NCBI GenBank assembly: GCA_003023365.1
Contig: PXTG01000107.1
Coordinates: 1 to 45,159, forward strand
Direction of reading: 5' to 3'
DNA length: 45,159 nucleotides
From: Bacteroidetes bacterium QH_7_62_13
GTDB taxonomy: Bacteria; Bacteroidota; Rhodothermia; Rhodothermales; Salinibacteraceae
The position numbers were made by a program, and so were the translations under genes. Below, one piece after another: positions 1 to 7,549 of this stretch (within the stretch, counting starts at the first letter, position 1; each line of letters begins with the position of its first letter). The notes under the pieces were generated by a model, which was given only the letters and a program-made list of their open reading frames with translations, was not told the DNA's origin and did no database searches.

Positions 1-64
1 CCGCCCCATCAGGGTCAAACCGGACGACAATGGTATCTCCGTCTTTGATACTGCATGTGACCAC
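1..64 (-). CDS. Possible partial ORF running off the window edge
   Basis: On the minus strand the reading frame stays open from just after the stop codon at 89-91 to the window edge. A GTG at 62-64 could start it. The visible peptide includes KDGDTIVVRFDPDG, which looks like real beta-rich coding sequence rather than noise. It is in the same frame as the small Ser/Gly-rich ORF just upstream, so it could be a third gene of that operon or the remainder of a gene interrupted by the TAG. The piece is too short to assign a function. Confidence 0.25.
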   Translation of the reverse strand, partial: MVTCSIKDGDTIVVRFDPDGA

Positions 65-88
65 CGTAGAGGAGTACGAGAGTCCCCA

Positions 89-289
89 CTAATCGGAGGA
101 GTTGCCGGAGCTGGATCCGGAGTCAGACCCTGACCCAGATGTACCGGATGTGGGAGGCTGCGGCGTGGACTCAAACGACGGGATGCTGTTCGGCTTCGAG
201 GGTTTAGCTCCTCCCTTCGTACCTCTATCGTTCTGCCGTCCAGTGTGGTTGTTGTTTCCGCTATTAGTGCCTTTGTCGTTCTTTGGCAT
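89..289 (-). CDS. Small low-complexity Ser/Gly/Asn-rich protein
   Basis: This is a 66-residue ORF starting ATG two bases after the stop of the membrane protein upstream, so the two are almost certainly co-transcribed. The N-terminal half is Asn/Gly/Lys-rich and the C-terminal half is Pro/Ser/Gly/Asp-rich, with no predicted fold, no membrane segment and no signal peptide. I recognise no family. The tight spacing to a membrane protein with a soluble C-terminal tail suggests a shared role. It may be a disordered linker peptide or the start of a longer protein broken by the TAG at 89-91, since the frame stays open beyond it. Function unknown. Confidence 0.5.
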   Translation of the reverse strand: MPKNDKGTNSGNNNHTGRQNDRGTKGGAKPSKPNSIPSFESTPQPPTSGTSGSGSDSGSSSGNSSD

Positions 290-291
290 AA

Positions 292-951
292 CTAAAAAAT
301 CTTTTGCCCAATCTCACTGAGGCGTGCATCCTCTGGGTTAGTCATTACTGCGACTGACTCGATAAGATCCGAAGGGAGAAAGATGTGCTGATACTCAGTT
401 GCGAAATACCCATCTTTGTCCTCATCGTACCGGGCGGGCTCCTCAAGGAGTATGTCTCTTTGAGAAGGCCCAACGTAGTCGTCTGCTGTCTCAATCTTCC
501 CAGCAAAAACATCGCCTTCGGTGGTGACGACAACAACCCAGTGGTCTTCAGCGTGGTTGTTGATCAAGTCATCCCACGCGTAAGGCTGAATGGTACCGTG
601 CCTCTCTTCATATTGGTGGTGTGCCCATCCAAGGACTGCGCCAACCCCTGCAGAGAAAGTAAGGTGGGTAAGGTAAGCAATGCTAAACTCCCACCCGGCC
701 GGTGGGACCAAGGTTGCTTCTTTTCCTCGACCGGTCACATCAACGTATGAAAACACTGGTCCGGAGAAGATGGCTGAAACTAAAATTGTCAGCACCAATC
801 CCACCATCCCGATAAGAAGGACTCGAACGATGTAGCTGATTCGCTTTTCTTGCCAGTCCTCACCAACCACTTTGCTGTATATCAATTCACCTGGTACACC
901 AGGCGTCATCACTACGGCAACGAGGACAAGTCCCGTGAAAAAGCCGGTCAT
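292..951 (-). CDS. Membrane protein with DUF6338-like C-terminal region
   Basis: The product is 219 residues. The N-terminal part carries three or so hydrophobic segments (about residues 2-22, 43-70 and 88-110). The rest is soluble and contains the pattern HWVVVVTTEGDVFAG followed by RDILLEEP, which recalls DUF6338 proteins: membrane anchors with a small beta-barrel-like tail that are often seen in accessory regions. This assignment is from memory of the family pattern and is tentative. The ATG at 949-951 is the first of the frame. Base composition is visibly lower in GC than the neighbouring core genes, which fits an acquired segment. It is followed two bases later by the low-complexity ORF. 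Confidence 0.6.
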   Translation of the reverse strand: MTGFFTGLVLVAVVMTPGVPGELIYSKVVGEDWQEKRISYIVRVLLIGMVGLVLTILVSAIFSGPVFSYVDVTGRGKEATLVPPAGWEFSIAYLTHLTFSAGVGAVLGWAHHQYEERHGTIQPYAWDDLINNHAEDHWVVVVTTEGDVFAGKIETADDYVGPSQRDILLEEPARYDEDKDGYFATEYQHIFLPSDLIESVAVMTNPEDARLSEIGQKIF

Positions 952-1193
952 AAGAAAATATAGACTTGTCTAGATTCGTCTTTATGGGTCTCTACGCAGG
1001 TATTGATCACAAGAGTACCCACGTCATCGATCATCCTTTTCCGCCTGATCCTGCTGCTAGAACGCTCGGGCATCGGTTTCGGCAGACGCATTGATACTCT
1101 GATTGAAGGATTCGGAAAGTGGTTGTGAGACACGAGGTTGGACGGACCCCTTGATTCACATACATACGTTCACACCGACACACTTCCATACCC

Positions 1194-2735
1194 TTACCCG
1201 ACGTAGTACAGCTCCGCGCCCGGTCCCAGCGGCAGGCCGAGGAGAATCCAAAGGAGGAAGACGAGGGTGCTCGCCCCCCCGAAGCCGATGGAGTAGGGGA
1301 GCATCAGGGCGATGATGCTCCCGATGCCGGCATCCTCGTCGTAGCGCTGGGCGAAGATGATGACCAGTGGGAAGTAGGGGAGGAGCGGCGTCAGGATGTT
1401 GGTGAAGGAGTCGCCGACGCGATAGGCGGCCTGCACCATTTCGGGCGAGTAGCCGGGATCGCCCGCCAGCATGAGCATGGGCACGAATACCGGCGCCATG
1501 ATGGCCCACTTTGCCGAGGCGCTGCCCACAAACAGGTTGATGAGCGCCGAGACGAAGATGAACGCGATGAGAAGTGGGATGCCGGTGAACCCAATGTTTT
1601 GCAGGAGGTCGGCGCCGCTAATGGCGATGATAGACCCAAGGTTGGACCACTCGAACATGGCGATAAAATGGGCGGCGGCGAAGGCGAGGACGATGTAGGC
1701 GCCCATGTCGGCCATCGTGTCGGCCATCATGTCGGCCACGTCCGAGTCGTCCTCGATCTCGCCCACCACGATGCCGTAGGTGAGGCCGGGGAGGAAGAAG
1801 AGGAGGACCATGAGGGCCACGATGCTCTCGATGAGGGCCTCGAATTCGGCCAGGGGCGCCCCCTCCGGCACGGCCAACAGCACGACCCCGACGATGGCGA
1901 GGAGGGTGACGCCGCCCGCCCACTTCAGGCCCCGGCGCTCCTCGTCGGTCAACTCACTGGACTCGATGTCCTCCTCGTCGAAGTCCTCCGGCGGCTCGTA
2001 TTCCCCCAGGTACGGCTCCACGATCCGGTCCGTGATGTAGGCGCCCAGGACCACGAAGACGGGCGTGAGCGCAATCATGAGCCACCAGTTGGCCGTCACC
2101 GGCACCGTGTAGCCCTCGTCGATTAGCTGGGCGGCGGGCTCCGTGAAGCTGGCGAGCAGGGGGTCGAGCGAGGTGAGCAGGAGGTTCGCGCTGAAGCCCG
2201 CCGAGACGCCCGCAAACGCCGCCCCGAGTCCGGCGAGGGGGTGGCGCCCGACCCCGTAGAACAGCACGGCCCCGAGCGGGATGACGACGACGTAGCCCGC
2301 GTCCACCGCCAGGCTCGACATGATGCCCGCGAAGATGAGGGCGGCGGTGAGGAGCACGTCCGGCACGCTGGCCACAAACGACTTCAGCGCGGCGCTGATG
2401 AGGCCCGTCTTGTCCGCCACCCCGATGCCCAGCATCACCACGAGAACGAGCCCGAGCGGGGGAAAGTCGGCAAATGTCTCCGCCATGTCCGTGAACAGCC
2501 TTCGGATGTTCTCGTCGGAGAACAGGTTGTCGGCCGCGATCGTCTCGTCGGTGCCGGGATGGACCACGCTCACGTCGGCGGTGTGGGCGATCCAGGACGC
2601 CACCATCACGATGGCGATGAAGATGAAGAAGAGGGTGACGGGGTCCGGAAGGGCGTTTCCGGATCGCTCGACGTAGTTCAGGGCGCGCTCGGACCAGGAC
2701 GTATTCGCGGAGGCCTCGGCGGACTCAGCAGGCAT
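1194..2735 (-). CDS. abgT: AbgT-family transporter
   Basis: A 513-residue polytopic membrane protein of the AbgT (p-aminobenzoyl-glutamate) family. The characteristic C-terminal block is intact: GSASAKWAI, then PVFVPM, then a stretch with YRVGDSFTNILTPLLPY, which in the family lines the substrate pathway. A charged cytoplasmic loop rich in Asp/Glu (about residues 245-270) splits the two halves. Length matches the family (about 500-520). Known members either import p-aminobenzoyl-glutamate (E. coli AbgT) or export sulfonamides (MtrF, YdaH); the sequence alone does not say which applies here. It is transcribed alone, divergently from the SDR gene 85 bases away. Confidence 0.9.
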   Translation of the reverse strand: MPAESAEASANTSWSERALNYVERSGNALPDPVTLFFIFIAIVMVASWIAHTADVSVVHPGTDETIAADNLFSDENIRRLFTDMAETFADFPPLGLVLVVMLGIGVADKTGLISAALKSFVASVPDVLLTAALIFAGIMSSLAVDAGYVVVIPLGAVLFYGVGRHPLAGLGAAFAGVSAGFSANLLLTSLDPLLASFTEPAAQLIDEGYTVPVTANWWLMIALTPVFVVLGAYITDRIVEPYLGEYEPPEDFDEEDIESSELTDEERRGLKWAGGVTLLAIVGVVLLAVPEGAPLAEFEALIESIVALMVLLFFLPGLTYGIVVGEIEDDSDVADMMADTMADMGAYIVLAFAAAHFIAMFEWSNLGSIIAISGADLLQNIGFTGIPLLIAFIFVSALINLFVGSASAKWAIMAPVFVPMLMLAGDPGYSPEMVQAAYRVGDSFTNILTPLLPYFPLVIIFAQRYDEDAGIGSIIALMLPYSIGFGGASTLVFLLWILLGLPLGPGAELYYVG

Positions 2736-2820
2736 GGACGGTCAAGGGGGCTGTTGCATGAGTGCACTCGAACACCGACTTTGATGGTATCAATTCCTGT
2801 CCTCAGATACAATCCCCTAC

Positions 2821-3612
2821 ATGGCTGTCTCCCCATCCTCCGTCGTCCTCATCACCGGCGCCACCTCCGGCATTGGCCGCAGCGTCGCCCATCGCTTCGC
2901 CGGGGACGACTGGCGCGTGGGCCTCCTGGACCCCGACGAGACGGCCGTCCACGAGCTGGCGGAGGCGCTTGATGCGCCGGACGTGTACGCGCAGGCCCTG
3001 GACCCCGCCGACGAGGCGGCGGTGCAGGACGCCCTGGTTACGTTCGCCGAGCAGATGGACGCGCGGCTCGACGTGCTGGTGAACGCCGCCGGGCGCATGC
3101 GCTCCGGCCGCTTCGACCAGCTCGACCTGCCCGCGCACCGCGACATTCTCAACGCCAACCTCTGGGCCATGCTCGCGGTGACGCACGCGGCCTTTCCGCT
3201 GCTGCGCGACACCGAGCGGTCGCGGGTCATCAGCATTGCTTCGGCGTCCAGCATGTACGGCACGCCCGACCTGGCCAGTTACTCGGCCGCGAGGGCCGGG
3301 GTGCGCTCCCTCACGCAGGCGCTCAACCTGGAGTGGTCGCAGCACGGCATCCACGTTTGCGACGTGATCCCGCCGTACGTGGATGCTCCCGCAGGGGCTG
3401 CCGCGGAGGAGGAGCCGATGCCCGTCCGTCCGCGCCGCCGCCTCGCGCCGAATCTGACGGTCGACGACGTGGCCGACGTGGTGGAGGAAGCCGTCACCGA
3501 AGATCGGATTCACTGGCCCGTGGGGCAGCAGTTCCGGTGGGTGTATCGCCTTTCAGACGTCCTGCCGGCGCCGGTGGTGCGCCTCCTCATGCGGTACGTG
3601 TCGGGGTTTTAG
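2821..3612 (+). CDS. Short-chain dehydrogenase/reductase with Arg in place of the catalytic Lys
   Basis: A 263-residue classical-type SDR. The glycine-rich dinucleotide motif TGATSGIG lies at residues 12-19, an acidic residue at the end of the second strand (D37 region) favours NAD(H), NAAG is at 88-91, and the catalytic Ser and Tyr are near S141 and Y154. The active-site motif reads YSAAR (154-158): the nearly invariant Lys is Arg, read directly from an AGG codon. The segment after the active site has IPPYVDA instead of the usual PG motif. Substrate is unknown. It stands alone between abgT (divergent) and msrA (convergent). The ATG start follows a short intergenic gap. Confidence 0.88.
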   Translation: MAVSPSSVVLITGATSGIGRSVAHRFAGDDWRVGLLDPDETAVHELAEALDAPDVYAQALDPADEAAVQDALVTFAEQMDARLDVLVNAAGRMRSGRFDQLDLPAHRDILNANLWAMLAVTHAAFPLLRDTERSRVISIASASSMYGTPDLASYSAARAGVRSLTQALNLEWSQHGIHVCDVIPPYVDAPAGAAAEEEPMPVRPRRRLAPNLTVDDVADVVEEAVTEDRIHWPVGQQFRWVYRLSDVLPAPVVRLLMRYVSGF

Positions 3613-3707
3613 TCGTGAAGAGAATCCCCGCGCACAATATGCCGGGGAAGAGCCGGCCCCAACCACCGAGTTTGCAGGGACGAAACGCGTTCCGATACGC
3701 GCGGGGG

Positions 3708-4415
3708 CTATTGCGACGCTAACGGAGCATCTGAACCGGCGGCATCGCCCCAAATCTCTCGGAGCCGAGCGTCCCGACCGCAGCCCCGCCGATATCGTTT
3801 GTACTCGCCCGGATTCTTTTTGTAGTAGTTCTGGTGGTATTCTTCCGCCGCGTAGAACGCATCCAGCGGCTGGACCTCCACGGCGATCGACTGATCGAAC
3901 TGGGCCGCGACCGCCTGCTTCGACGCGTCGGCGAGGCGTCGTTGCCGGGCGTCGTGTGCAAAGAGGGCGGGACGATACTGGGACCCTCGATCACAGAACT
4001 GTCCGCCGCCGTCAAACGGATCGACGTTGTGCCAGTAGATCCGTAGCAGGCGCTCGTAGTCGACCTTCGTGGAGTCGTAGACCACCTGGACGACCTCGGT
4101 GTGGTTCGTATTGCCGTACGAGACCTCCCGGTACGACGGGTTCTTCTTCTCTCCTCCCGCGAAGCCGGAGGTGGTTGAGGCCACGCCGTCCACCTTGTCG
4201 TAGGGCGGTTCCATGCACCAGAAGCAGCCCCCGGCGAACGTGGCGGTGTCGGCGACCGCGGCGGGAAGAATCGACTCGGCAGCCGCCGACGCGGTGTTCT
4301 CGGCGTCCGACGCGGGCGTGCAGGAAAGCAGAAGTAGACCGGCGATCACGGCGCCGATGAGGCCGATGAAAGCGGGCGTACGTCGAAAGTGAGGCAACAT
4401 GGGTGTGGTCGGCAT
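3708..4415 (-). CDS. msrA: Peptide methionine-S-sulfoxide reductase, lipoprotein form
   Basis: MsrA reduces the S epimer of methionine sulfoxide in oxidised proteins. The active-site motif GCFWC is present, followed by the family blocks SGFAGG, YGNTNHTEVV and the HNVDPF/GGGQFCDRGSQYR region. The N-terminus has a charged start, a hydrophobic stretch and a lipobox LLSC, so the enzyme should be exported and lipid-anchored, acting on envelope proteins. The frame is open upstream to a GTG at 4508, but the ATG at 4415 (or 4400) gives a normal lipoprotein signal and is preferred. A second, non-active-site Cys (RRGCGR) near the C-terminus could serve as resolving Cys. Single gene, convergent with the SDR. 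Confidence 0.92.
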   Translation of the reverse strand: MPTTPMLPHFRRTPAFIGLIGAVIAGLLLLSCTPASDAENTASAAAESILPAAVADTATFAGGCFWCMEPPYDKVDGVASTTSGFAGGEKKNPSYREVSYGNTNHTEVVQVVYDSTKVDYERLLRIYWHNVDPFDGGGQFCDRGSQYRPALFAHDARQRRLADASKQAVAAQFDQSIAVEVQPLDAFYAAEEYHQNYYKKNPGEYKRYRRGCGRDARLREIWGDAAGSDAPLASQ

Positions 4416-4709
4416 GAGGGGCGTACGTGGAAGTCTGGATGGAGAGGAGACCGGCACAAAACGTCTAGCAGCCAAAGTTGTACCGGGAAGGGTCAATCTG
4501 TTGGACACGTCGCAGATACGTTACGCTGCGCGGCCGTTGAGATTCGGCCAGCGGCGTTCGGCAGAGGATTCTTTCTCTTTCCCATAGCGTCGTACTCCGG
4601 CCCCGACGTTCATGGAGGGGGAGAGGTCCCCGGTAACTCTCGCGCCGCTCCGGCCGGGGAATCCGTCCGTCGGTTTTTGGGCTCCGACCGGCCCCGCGAA
4701 TGAACGGTT
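4416..4709. other. Intergenic region with no recognisable gene
   Basis: About 290 bases between the msrA start and the 3' end of the next minus-strand gene. Open frames here are short and have no protein-like composition. The region should contain the msrA promoter and the terminator of the upstream unit, but I cannot place either with confidence. Confidence 0.4.
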
Positions 4710-5219
4710 TTACAGTGAGCCGCGCTCCTCCTCCAGCAGTAGGGTTTTCTCGTGGAAGACGGAGGTTCGGAAATAGGTGCAACTGCGCTCAACGCGGTCG
4801 TCATACTGGGCGGTGTGGATGGCAACGAGCCCGTCGAGGGGTTCGCTCAACGTTTCGACGGCGTCGTCGAGGTAAACGGGGATCAGAATCTCATCGAGGG
4901 CGGATTGGAACCGCTCGAAGGCATCGTCTTCACATCGCGGGGTGTTGTTTGGGGAACGACGGTCGTCCACCTCAACTCGATTTTTCTCGACATGAATCGC
5001 GCACACCACGGAGCCAGATTGGAGATCATCCTCAATGACCGCCACTGTGTGGGTGGTGTCGGCTCCCGGCCGGGGCGTCGCCCCGTTTAAGCGATAGGAT
5101 GCACCCGGCGCTCCGACGAAGTTGACCTCGGGGGTGTCCTCGGGGATGTGGATGTAGGGGGGACTGGAAGGGTCAGAGACAGATCTCCACGCCTCGTTGT
5201 CGGCCACGTAGTAGCTCAT
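4710..5219 (-). CDS. Conserved-looking hypothetical acidic protein
   Basis: A 169-residue soluble protein, Asp/Glu-rich like the rest of this proteome, with no signal peptide or membrane segment. I do not recognise a domain. Its codon use and acidic composition match the neighbouring enzymes, and the ATG lies 18 bases after the stop of the aldo/keto reductase gene on the same strand, so it is probably the second gene of a two-gene operon. A link to the reductase is inferred from position only. Confidence 0.65.
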   Translation of the reverse strand: MSYYVADNEAWRSVSDPSSPPYIHIPEDTPEVNFVGAPGASYRLNGATPRPGADTTHTVAVIEDDLQSGSVVCAIHVEKNRVEVDDRRSPNNTPRCEDDAFERFQSALDEILIPVYLDDAVETLSEPLDGLVAIHTAQYDDRVERSCTYFRTSVFHEKTLLLEEERGSL

Positions 5220-5237
5220 AGGGATAGAAGAGGTCGG

Positions 5238-6236
5238 TTAGCGAGAGCCGTACGTATGTTCGGAGCGCTCTTCGACGCGATCGGTGGCGGGGGGCGGGGT
5301 GGGCGCCAGGTCACTGATCGCCTCGTAGAGGTCCGGGGTCATATCGATCTCCAGCGCGCCGAGCGAGCCCTCCAGTTGATCCAGCGTGCGGGCGCCGATG
5401 ATGGGTGCGGTGACGGCGGGGTGGTGGGCCACCCAGGAGACCGCGAGGGGGACCGGATTGTACCCGTGCTCCCGGGCAAACTCCGTGAAGCGGTCGGCCA
5501 CCTCGTAGTGCACGTCGGCCCCGTACCGCGTCTGATACATCTGATTCTCGACCAGCCGCCCCTTCTCGGGGGCCCGATCCAAACCGTATTTGCCGGTGAG
5601 CAGGCCGCCGCCGAGGGGGCTGTAGGTTAGGACGCCCAGGTCTTCGCTCTCGGCCATTGGAAGAAGTTCGACCTCCGCCTGCCGTTTGGCGAGATTGTAC
5701 ATGGGCTGGAGAACGTGGAACGGCGTCCAGCCCTCCCGACGCTGAACACCGAGGGCCTTCATCACCTGCCAGGCCGCGAAGTTCGACGCGCCCAGATAGA
5801 GGACCTTGCCCTGCCGCACCAGGTCGTCGAGGGTGCGGAGCGTTTCGTGGAGCGCCGTCTTTTCGTCGAACCGATGAATGAAAAGAATGTCGATCCGGTC
5901 GGTGTCTAAACGACGGAGGCTATTTTCGACGGCCCGGACAAGGTGGTACCGGTGGGCGCCCCGGGCATTCGGGTCCTCACCAGTGGGGAAGTAGGCCTTT
6001 GTCGTGAGGACAACCTCGTCCCGGCAGTCGGCGATGAGGTCCCCCAAAATTTCTTCGGACCGCCCGTCTTCGTAGACGTTGGCGCAGTCGAAGGCATTGA
6101 TGCCGGCCTCACGGCACCGCTCAAACATCGCGGCGGCGGTGTCTGGATCGGTGTCGCCCCCAAACGGCATGGTCCCCAGGCAGAGGGGAGAGATCTTGAC
6201 GCCCGTGTCACCTAGGTAGCGGTAGAAGTCAGTCAT
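5238..6236 (-). CDS. Aldo/keto reductase
   Basis: A 332-residue (beta/alpha)8 NADPH-dependent oxidoreductase. The catalytic tetrad is visible: D50 and Y55 in FDCANVY, K80 in LTTKAY, and H121 in LFIHRFD. The C-terminal cofactor-binding region includes APIIGART. The layout resembles the YajO/Tas-like bacterial AKR group acting on aldehydes or sugars; the substrate cannot be told from sequence. The ATG start is directly downstream of the divergent gap after the epimerase-hydrolase gene. It overlaps nothing and leads an apparent two-gene unit with the acidic hypothetical protein. Confidence 0.92.
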   Translation of the reverse strand: MTDFYRYLGDTGVKISPLCLGTMPFGGDTDPDTAAAMFERCREAGINAFDCANVYEDGRSEEILGDLIADCRDEVVLTTKAYFPTGEDPNARGAHRYHLVRAVENSLRRLDTDRIDILFIHRFDEKTALHETLRTLDDLVRQGKVLYLGASNFAAWQVMKALGVQRREGWTPFHVLQPMYNLAKRQAEVELLPMAESEDLGVLTYSPLGGGLLTGKYGLDRAPEKGRLVENQMYQTRYGADVHYEVADRFTEFAREHGYNPVPLAVSWVAHHPAVTAPIIGARTLDQLEGSLGALEIDMTPDLYEAISDLAPTPPPATDRVEERSEHTYGSR

Positions 6237-6288
6237 GCTGCAAAGCGGTTGGATCGTCGATTGTGAGTGGTGGCGCTAGTCGGGACGG

Positions 6289-7452
6289 CTACGCCCCCGC
6301 GTAGTGATGTTGGAGGAGAGTGGAGAGAACGGAAAGAGGAACGGTCCGGAGGCTGTGCTGAGAGCCCGGAATCACCGACAGGCGGGCGTGGGGGAGCTGC
6401 CGGTGGAGGGACTGGGCGCCGTCGAGGGGGAACAGCGGATCCTCGTCCATGGCCGTAACGAGGGTCGGATGCGCGACGGCCCCGAGGGTGTTCATCGCGG
6501 TCTCGGATTTCTCGGGGAGGCGGGCGATGAACGACCGAAGGGCCGGAAAAAGTCGATCGGGGTGCTCGTGCTGGTTGAGCAAGGCGTCGGCACGCCCCGG
6601 ATCTCGTTCGCGGAGGGTTTCGAGGTTGAGACGAGCGTTCATGGCGTCGGCGAGGGCCTCCGTCCACACGAGATTTGGGCTTAGCAGGGCGAGGCGATCC
6701 ACGCGGTTCGGGGCCGTGTGGGCGGCCTGAAGGGCGACGGAGGCGCCCAGTGAGAAGCCGAAGACGTGAGCGGAGGAGACGTCGACGGCGTCTAGTCCTG
6801 CGAGAGCGTCCTGCGCGAATCGCTCAAGGGTCAGTGTATCGTCGGGGGGAAGGGAGGAGGCCCCGTGGCCGCTCAGGTCCACGCCGATCACGTGGAACGA
6901 GGGTTCCAGCCGACGCATGAGCGGGGCAGTATCTGCGCGGGTGCTGCCCGCGGCGCCGTGCAGTAGGAGGACCGACGGGCGATCCCGGCGTCCCCGTTCG
7001 TACACCCCAAGCTGTCCGTCCCGATGCGGGACACGGGTGGGCGACCAATCGGAAGCCGTTGATTCACAAAACTCGACCAGGACGCCGTGGGTCTCTTTCG
7101 GGTGCACAAAGAAAATCTGTTTCTCGTCGGCCCCCGACTGGGGCGTTTCGCTCAGGAGCGTGAAGTCGGCCTCCCGGAGGCGGGCCATCGTTGCCGTCGC
7201 GTCCTCTACTTCAAACGCGAGATGATGCAGTCCCTCGCCTTGGTTGTCGAGGAACTTTTGCACCGGCGAGTCCGGGCCGAGGGCCTCAAGGAGTTCGAGT
7301 TTCGCCGATTTTCCATTCAAGAAATGCGTGCGGACCTGCTGGTCGGTCACGGTTTCGGCCTTGTAGGGGCGTGCACCGAGCAGCTCCTGGAAGCAGTCAA
7401 TGACCGCCTCGACGTCCTTAACCGCCACGCCGACGTGCTCAAGTCTAAGCAT
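6289..7452 (-). CDS. Fusion: methylmalonyl-CoA epimerase + alpha/beta hydrolase
   Basis: A 387-residue two-domain protein. Residues 1-133 are a VOC-fold methylmalonyl-CoA epimerase: LEHVGVAV (metal ligand H6), EGLHHLAFEV (H76/H77) and VLVEF (E127) match the family's metal ligands. Residues about 141-387 are a complete alpha/beta hydrolase: oxyanion motif HGAAGS (165-170), nucleophile elbow GFSLG with S234, an acidic residue at D336/D338 and GSQHS with H366. The two are joined by only about eight residues. The epimerase half converts (S)- and (R)-methylmalonyl-CoA; the hydrolase half might act on a CoA thioester or ester, which is inference. No internal stop or frameshift is visible in the frame. 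An artefactual fusion of adjacent genes is possible given lesions elsewhere in the window. Confidence 0.88.
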   Translation of the reverse strand: MLRLEHVGVAVKDVEAVIDCFQELLGARPYKAETVTDQQVRTHFLNGKSAKLELLEALGPDSPVQKFLDNQGEGLHHLAFEVEDATATMARLREADFTLLSETPQSGADEKQIFFVHPKETHGVLVEFCESTASDWSPTRVPHRDGQLGVYERGRRDRPSVLLLHGAAGSTRADTAPLMRRLEPSFHVIGVDLSGHGASSLPPDDTLTLERFAQDALAGLDAVDVSSAHVFGFSLGASVALQAAHTAPNRVDRLALLSPNLVWTEALADAMNARLNLETLRERDPGRADALLNQHEHPDRLFPALRSFIARLPEKSETAMNTLGAVAHPTLVTAMDEDPLFPLDGAQSLHRQLPHARLSVIPGSQHSLRTVPLSVLSTLLQHHYAGA

Positions 7453-7549
7453 CGTAAGGGTGTGCTATGGGAAGGCGAGCCGCAGTGAAAATTCAGCGAT
7501 ACAGTCCGCGATCGAACTTGGGAGCAGGGATATATGTACGGCAATCCCT

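Noticed and set aside
948-1133. 61-codon ORF upstream of the DUF6338-like gene
   Set aside because: It is Arg/Ser/Met-rich, has no family pattern, and lies in the region expected to hold a promoter. The four-base overlap with the next start is not enough to support it.
3333-3722. 129-codon ORF overlapping the SDR 3' end
   Set aside because: It is Arg/Gly-rich and out of frame with the SDR. The SDR frame has the family motifs.
7400-7549. Upstream extension of the CDF transporter
   Set aside because: These 50 codons overlap the opposite epimerase-hydrolase gene and have no family resemblance. The ATG at 7550 gives a normal N-terminus.
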